Below are positions 60,290 through 64,000 of a stretch of 64,000 nt of DNA, one piece after another (within the stretch, counting starts at the first letter, position 1; the number at the start of each line of letters is the position of its first letter). The notes below the pieces were generated by a model, which saw only the letters and a program-made list of their open reading frames with translations, ran no database searches and was not told where the DNA came from. This DNA is from Rhodoligotrophos appendicifer (GTDB taxonomy: Bacteria; Pseudomonadota; Alphaproteobacteria; Rhizobiales; Im1), in the NCBI RefSeq assembly GCF_007474605.1, contig NZ_VHKL01000006.1, positions 310,001 to 374,000 of the forward strand, read 5' to 3'. The translations under genes were made by a program, and so were the position numbers.

Positions 60290-62122
60290 ATGAAGAATCT
60301 CCGGCCGGTCCCGACAGCCGAACCGACGGATGTCATTGAAAGCTGGATCCATCACGCGAACGCCGCCATCGCGCAGTTCGATGGCTCTCGTTTCGCCCGT
60401 CTGTTTCATGAGGACGGCTACTGGCGGGATCTGCTCTCTCTCACCTGGGACTTCAAAACCTTCGCCGGCCGGCAGGAGATTGCGACGGCCTTCGCGTTGA
60501 CGTCGCCGCAGATGAAGCTCGGTCGCCTTTCGATCGATCCTCATCGGGCGGCACCCTGCCACGTTCGGCGGTCGGGACTGTCCCTCGTCGAGGCTTATTT
60601 GACATTCGAAACGGCCTTCGGCGTGGGCGCGGCATTTGTCCGCCTGTCCTATGATCCCAGCGCGCCGAACGCGTCGCATGCTTGGCAGCTCGTGACGACC
60701 CTCCATCATCTTCATGGGTTTGCGGAGAAGGTCGATGCCGACCGTCCTACGGGCGAAAAATACTCGAAGCTGACCTCCGCTCAGAGCTGGCGCCAACGGC
60801 GTACGGCTGAAGAGAGCTATGACGATCGAGATCCGGAGGTGATCGTCATCGGTGCCGGCCAAAGCGGTCTCATGCTCGCGGCTCGGCTGCGCCAGATGGG
60901 AGTCGATGTGCTGGTGGTCGAACGCCTGGCCCAGGTGGGCGACGTCTGGCGGCAGAGATACAACAACCTCACTTTGCATAACGAGCTCACCGCCAATCAT
61001 TTCCCCTACATGCCGTTTCCCTCCAACTGGCCGATATGGCTGCCGAAGGACATGCTCGCCGACTGGCTTGAGGCCTATGCAAAGTTCCAGGAGCTCAACG
61101 TCTGGACCGGCACTGAACTCGTCGGCAGCTCTTTCGACTCGGAGAGAAAAGTCTGGGAGGTGACCCTCAGACGCCCCGACGGCAGCGAGCGCAAGCTCAG
61201 CCCCCGACATCTTGTCGCCGCGATGGGCATCTCGGGAGGTGCGCCGCGTCGCCCAATGATAAAAGGCCTCTCAGAGTTTGAGGGCACCGTCCTGCATTCG
61301 GCCGAATTCACCTCCGGCGCCGATTGGGTCGGAAAACGCGCTTTGGTCATCGGCACCGGCAATAGTGGCCATGACATTGCACAGGATCTTTATGTCGCGG
61401 GCGCCAGCGACGTTCGTCTTCTGCAGCGCGGGGCGACCTGCGTGGTGAGCCTCGATCCCAGCGCTATGATCAGCTACTCGGTCTATGGCGAGGGTCGCTC
61501 CGTCGAGGATGCCGATCTCATGGTGGCGGCCATCCCTTATCCCGTATTGATCGACACCTATCGCTGGATCACCCAGCGAACGAACGAGCTCGACCGGGAT
61601 CTTCTCTCTCGCCTCGAAGCCATCGGCTTCAAGACGACGACGGGCGAAGACGAGACCGGGTTCCAGCTGCTCTATCTGCGCGGGCGGGGTGGTTACTACA
61701 TCGACGTCGGCTGTTCGGAGCTTTTGATCGAGAAAAAGATCGGCCTCCTGCAGTCCGAGGACACGGAAGGCTTCGACGCCGACGGCCTGCGCATGAAGAA
61801 CGGCAGCTCCATGCCCTTCGACCTCGTCGTCCTCGCCACCGGCTTCGAGACCATGGAGGCGAGCATCCGACGTCTTCTGGGCGATGAGGTCGCCGATCGC
61901 GTCGGCCCCGTCTGGGGGTTCGACGAGGATCAGACCATGCGCAACATGTGGAAGCGCACAGGTCAGGAGAACTTCTGGATCATGGGCGGCGCCATCATCG
62001 AGGCCCGATTGTTCTCGCGTTTCCTGGCGCTGCAAATCAAGGCGTCCCTTGAAGGCTTGCTCCCCGCGCCTGAAAACATGCCTTTGTTGCAGAATAAGGC
62101 TTTCGAGCGGACTGCCACATAG
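60290..62122 (+). CDS. NTF2-domain/flavin monooxygenase fusion (FMO/BVMO-like)
   Basis: A 610-residue two-part protein. Residues about 14-155 form an NTF2/SnoaL-like domain; residues 180-600 form a flavin monooxygenase with FAD motif GAGQSG (188-193) and NADPH motif GTGNSG (355-360). The FMO/BVMO fingerprint FxGxxxHxxxW appears as FEGTVLHSAEF, lacking the final Trp, so it is nearer YUCCA-like or type II FMOs than classical BVMOs. Expected to insert one oxygen (N-, S- or Baeyer-Villiger oxidation, or oxidative decarboxylation). GGAGTG precedes the ATG by 8 bases. Its own TetR-type operator places it in the island 2 pathway. Confidence 0.9.
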   Translation: MKNLRPVPTAEPTDVIESWIHHANAAIAQFDGSRFARLFHEDGYWRDLLSLTWDFKTFAGRQEIATAFALTSPQMKLGRLSIDPHRAAPCHVRRSGLSLVEAYLTFETAFGVGAAFVRLSYDPSAPNASHAWQLVTTLHHLHGFAEKVDADRPTGEKYSKLTSAQSWRQRRTAEESYDDRDPEVIVIGAGQSGLMLAARLRQMGVDVLVVERLAQVGDVWRQRYNNLTLHNELTANHFPYMPFPSNWPIWLPKDMLADWLEAYAKFQELNVWTGTELVGSSFDSERKVWEVTLRRPDGSERKLSPRHLVAAMGISGGAPRRPMIKGLSEFEGTVLHSAEFTSGADWVGKRALVIGTGNSGHDIAQDLYVAGASDVRLLQRGATCVVSLDPSAMISYSVYGEGRSVEDADLMVAAIPYPVLIDTYRWITQRTNELDRDLLSRLEAIGFKTTTGEDETGFQLLYLRGRGGYYIDVGCSELLIEKKIGLLQSEDTEGFDADGLRMKNGSSMPFDLVVLATGFETMEASIRRLLGDEVADRVGPVWGFDEDQTMRNMWKRTGQENFWIMGGAIIEARLFSRFLALQIKASLEGLLPAPENMPLLQNKAFERTAT

Positions 62123-62131
62123 ACGAGTTGT

Positions 62132-62165
62132 TCATGGCGCTCGGTGCGCTTCCTTAGCGTCATGA
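62132..62165. terminator. Bidirectional stem-loop between FMO and methyltransferase genes
   Basis: TCATGGCGCT (62132-62141) pairs with AGCGTCATGA (62156-62165), ten base pairs including one G-U, loop of 14. It sits between the two convergent stop codons (62122 and 62173). No strong T-run follows, so the call is tentative. Confidence 0.4.
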
Positions 62166-62172
62166 CGGGGCC

Positions 62173-62868
62173 TCAGGCCGAGCGTGCTGTCGCCACCCAG
62201 CCGCGGAATGAGAAGGCGGCATAGAACAGCTCGACGTCTGAGAATCCAGCCTCGCGAAGCAGCACCTCCTCTTCGGCGACGGAAAGCAGGGGCAGCTCGG
62301 CCATTCTCACGGCGGAGGCCATAGCCTTCTGCCAATCGACGCCGACGCGGTCGGCAAAGGCCGCCGAGCGCGCCATCCAACGTTCCGCACCTCCGCTCGG
62401 CACGCTGTGGTGGGCGACGACAAGGCGTGCGTCCGGCTTCAGCCGACGATGGATCTCCTTCAATGTTAGCAGCCGCTCGCTTTTGTCGAGAAAGTGCAGC
62501 GTAAGCAAGCATGCCGCTCCGTCGAACGAGGCTGACGGCACAGCACCGACCGTACCCTCTATCAGTTCAATCCGATCGTTAAACGGCTCGATGCTGCGGC
62601 GCGCGAGGTCGAGCATGGCGGCGGAGGGGTCGACGCCAGTGAATGTCCATTCCCGCTGGGCTTCAGCCATGGCCTTCAGCTCCATGCCCCCTCCCGCACC
62701 GACCACAAGAATATGAGCCGCTCGCAGTGCCCGCTCACTGAGGAGCAGCATCGCCATGCGATGGAGGTCGGCCAACCCCGGCACCTTCCGTGGCGTATCG
62801 TCCGAATAGCTCGTGACCATAGCCGGGTTCGAGAACGGTCCTTGGTTTTTCGGGTCGAAGGTAGACAT
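62173..62868 (-). CDS. SAM-dependent class I methyltransferase
   Basis: A 231-residue Rossmann-fold methyltransferase. Motif I is HILVVGAGGGMELKAMA (GAGGG 57-61), the acidic post-I residue is in FTGVDPSAAMLDLARR, and motif IV-like SFDGAACLLTLHFL and AHHSVPSG follow. GGAG lies five bases before the ATG. It is monocistronic, convergent with the FMO gene and 135 bases downstream of a GlxA-like regulator on the same strand. Substrate unknown; resembles ubiquinone/menaquinone-type or small-molecule methyltransferases only in general fold. Confidence 0.88.
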   Translation of the reverse strand: MSTFDPKNQGPFSNPAMVTSYSDDTPRKVPGLADLHRMAMLLLSERALRAAHILVVGAGGGMELKAMAEAQREWTFTGVDPSAAMLDLARRSIEPFNDRIELIEGTVGAVPSASFDGAACLLTLHFLDKSERLLTLKEIHRRLKPDARLVVAHHSVPSGGAERWMARSAAFADRVGVDWQKAMASAVRMAELPLLSVAEEEVLLREAGFSDVELFYAAFSFRGWVATARSA

Positions 62869-63003
62869 GGGAACTCCAAAATATGCAGCAGACGGTCCGC
62901 TTTACGGAATCTCAGGATGACTGGCCTTTTGTGGCACCTCCTGACTGCCGCACGTCCTTCAACTTATCTCACCATCAAGAGGCAACCGGCGCTGCTCGAG
63001 TCT

Positions 63004-64000
63004 CTATGGTGTCCGAGAAGGTGACTTGGCATAGGTCGGCACCTGAAACCGGCGGCGATAGCTTCCCGCAGTCAGGCCGGTGACCCGTTTGAACAAGCGT
63101 CGAAAGAAGGCAGGCTCCTCATAGCCCACCTGCCAGCTGATCTCGTCAACAGAAACCTCTGTCCGCTCGAGCCGCCGCTTCGCCTCCTCGATCCTGAGGC
63201 GCTGGACATAGGCGATCGGGCTCATGCCGGTGGCCTGGGTGAATCGCCGCTTGAAGGTCCGCTCCTTCAAGCCGGCCTGCTTGACCATCTCCTCCAGCGG
63301 ATTGGCGACGGAGAAATGGGTGGCAAGCCAGTCCTGCGCGGTCTGGATTGCCTGATCCCCGTGGTCGCGACGCCCCTCAAAGACCATGTAGGGTGCCAGC
63401 CCGTCCTGGTGCCATTGGAGCGCAAAATAGCGGGCCACCGTCTGCGCCGCCGTCGCCCCCGCATGGCGCGCGATCAGGTAAAGCACGAGATCGTGCCACG
63501 TCATCGAGGCGCCGGAGGTGATCAACTCGTCCCTCTGTCCGGCGACCACCAGCACCTGTTCCGGATGGATCGGGATCTGCGGATAGGCGTCCCGGAACGT
63601 CTGGGCATAGCCGAAATGGACGGTTGCGTCGGCGCCATCGAAGATCCTCGTCTCGGCAAGCAGGAAGATCCCTGAGCAGGCGGAGCAGACCAACGCCCCC
63701 TTTCCGTGCATCCTGCGGCACCAGTCGACCAGCGCCGGATAGCGGCCCTTTACCCAGCCTTGCGGCCCGAGCACCACCGAAGGCACGATGACGATGTCCG
63801 TCTGCTCGATATCGCCAACGGGTCGTTGCACCACGATCGGCACATGGCTGGCGAGCATGAGTGGGCCTTGCCGTTCTCCAACGATCTCGACCTGGAAAGG
63901 TGGTGTCTTCCGAATGCCCCCGTCTTCCGGGACGATCGAAAAAGCGTTCATGACGTCGAAGATGCCGCTGAGCGTCGAGACCGCAGCCTCGGGCAGCGCG
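63004..64000 (-). CDS. GlxA-like AraC family regulator with DJ-1/PfpI domain (5' partial)
   Basis: At least 332 residues, open to the right edge with no stop, so the true start lies beyond 64000; the ATG at 63951 is internal because the codons before it (ALPEAAVSTLSGIFDV) continue the DJ-1 domain. The N-terminal half is a class I glutamine amidotransferase-like DJ-1/PfpI domain with VCSACSGIFLLAE around the nucleophile-elbow Cys. Residues near the C-terminus form an AraC double HTH (LEEMVKQAGLKERTFKRRF, then ISWQVGYEEPAFFRRLFKRVTGLT). Such proteins are transcription activators that sense amino-acid or amine-like ligands. It may control the methyltransferase gene 135 bases downstream. Confidence 0.9.
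   Translation of the reverse strand, partial: ALPEAAVSTLSGIFDVMNAFSIVPEDGGIRKTPPFQVEIVGERQGPLMLASHVPIVVQRPVGDIEQTDIVIVPSVVLGPQGWVKGRYPALVDWCRRMHGKGALVCSACSGIFLLAETRIFDGADATVHFGYAQTFRDAYPQIPIHPEQVLVVAGQRDELITSGASMTWHDLVLYLIARHAGATAAQTVARYFALQWHQDGLAPYMVFEGRRDHGDQAIQTAQDWLATHFSVANPLEEMVKQAGLKERTFKRRFTQATGMSPIAYVQRLRIEEAKRRLERTEVSVDEISWQVGYEEPAFFRRLFKRVTGLTAGSYRRRFQVPTYAKSPSRTP

Noticed and set aside
1-64000. Mobile element, prophage, CRISPR, tRNA or attachment site at the island borders
   Set aside because: Looked for transposase motifs, terminal repeats, spaced direct repeats and tRNA-like ends at 19750-21600, 44400-44600 and 62100-63000; none was convincing by eye.

Overview
The window is bacterial chromosomal DNA, GC-rich and almost fully coding; no gene-free stretch exceeds 300 bases. 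Gene types (class I P450 systems, LivKHMGF-type transporters, family III CoA transferases, potA/puuB-like genes, a giant Gly-rich autotransporter, a RirA/NsrR-like Rrf2 protein) suggest an alphaproteobacterium, probably Hyphomicrobiales. That assignment is inference from gene content; there is no rRNA here. I saw no tRNA, rRNA, CRISPR array, IS element or phage gene.

Layout. (A) 1-3195, minus strand: FAD-dependent amine oxidase, creatinase/M24-type protein and a PotA-like ABC ATPase cut by the window edge, probably an amine or polyamine uptake and catabolic operon. (B) 3380-10525: small stress and detoxification units, each with its own regulator: AhpD-like protein plus cupin with an Rrf2 Fe-S regulator; GMC oxidoreductase; exported alpha/beta hydrolase divergent from an OhrR-like MarR protein; SDR plus SnoaL-like protein divergent from a LysR regulator. 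(C) 10692-19748: one 3018-residue autotransporter. (D) 19913-21503: a triple-RidA fusion and a DUF2200 protein.

(E) 21609-44542: catabolic island 1. P450, [2Fe-2S] ferredoxin and ferredoxin reductase, two CoA transferases, acyl-CoA dehydrogenase, MaoC hydratase, aldehyde dehydrogenase, two paralogous ThDP enzymes, an NAD-dependent epimerase/dehydrogenase, a LigI-like amidohydrolase, a ketopantoate-reductase homologue, an FAD-linked 2-hydroxyacid dehydrogenase, a Liv-type transporter with fused ATPases, and a GntR/UTRA regulator. Five near-identical palindromes (TTGTACGTACAA and variants) sit in front of the transcription units, so the island looks like one GntR regulon. The enzyme set fits P450 hydroxylation, then 2-hydroxyacid to 2-oxoacid to aldehyde to acid to acyl-CoA (alpha-oxidation-like chain shortening), then beta-oxidation.

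(F) 44539-62122: catabolic island 2. Cyclase-type hydrolase, OB-fold protein, two thiolase-like proteins, SDR, [3Fe-4S] ferredoxin, P450, a DUF2889-like protein, a complete Liv-type transporter, two adenylate-forming ligase homologues, a TetR regulator and an NTF2-FMO fusion monooxygenase. Three operators of the form TCAACA-N4-YGTTGA, each overlapping a TTGACA -35 box, precede the P450, PaaK-like and FMO genes, so this is a second, TetR-controlled regulon. (G) 62173-64000: a methyltransferase and a GlxA-like AraC regulator cut by the right edge.

Substrates of both islands are unknown from sequence alone. Function calls rest on motif and family recognition by eye; no database search was run.
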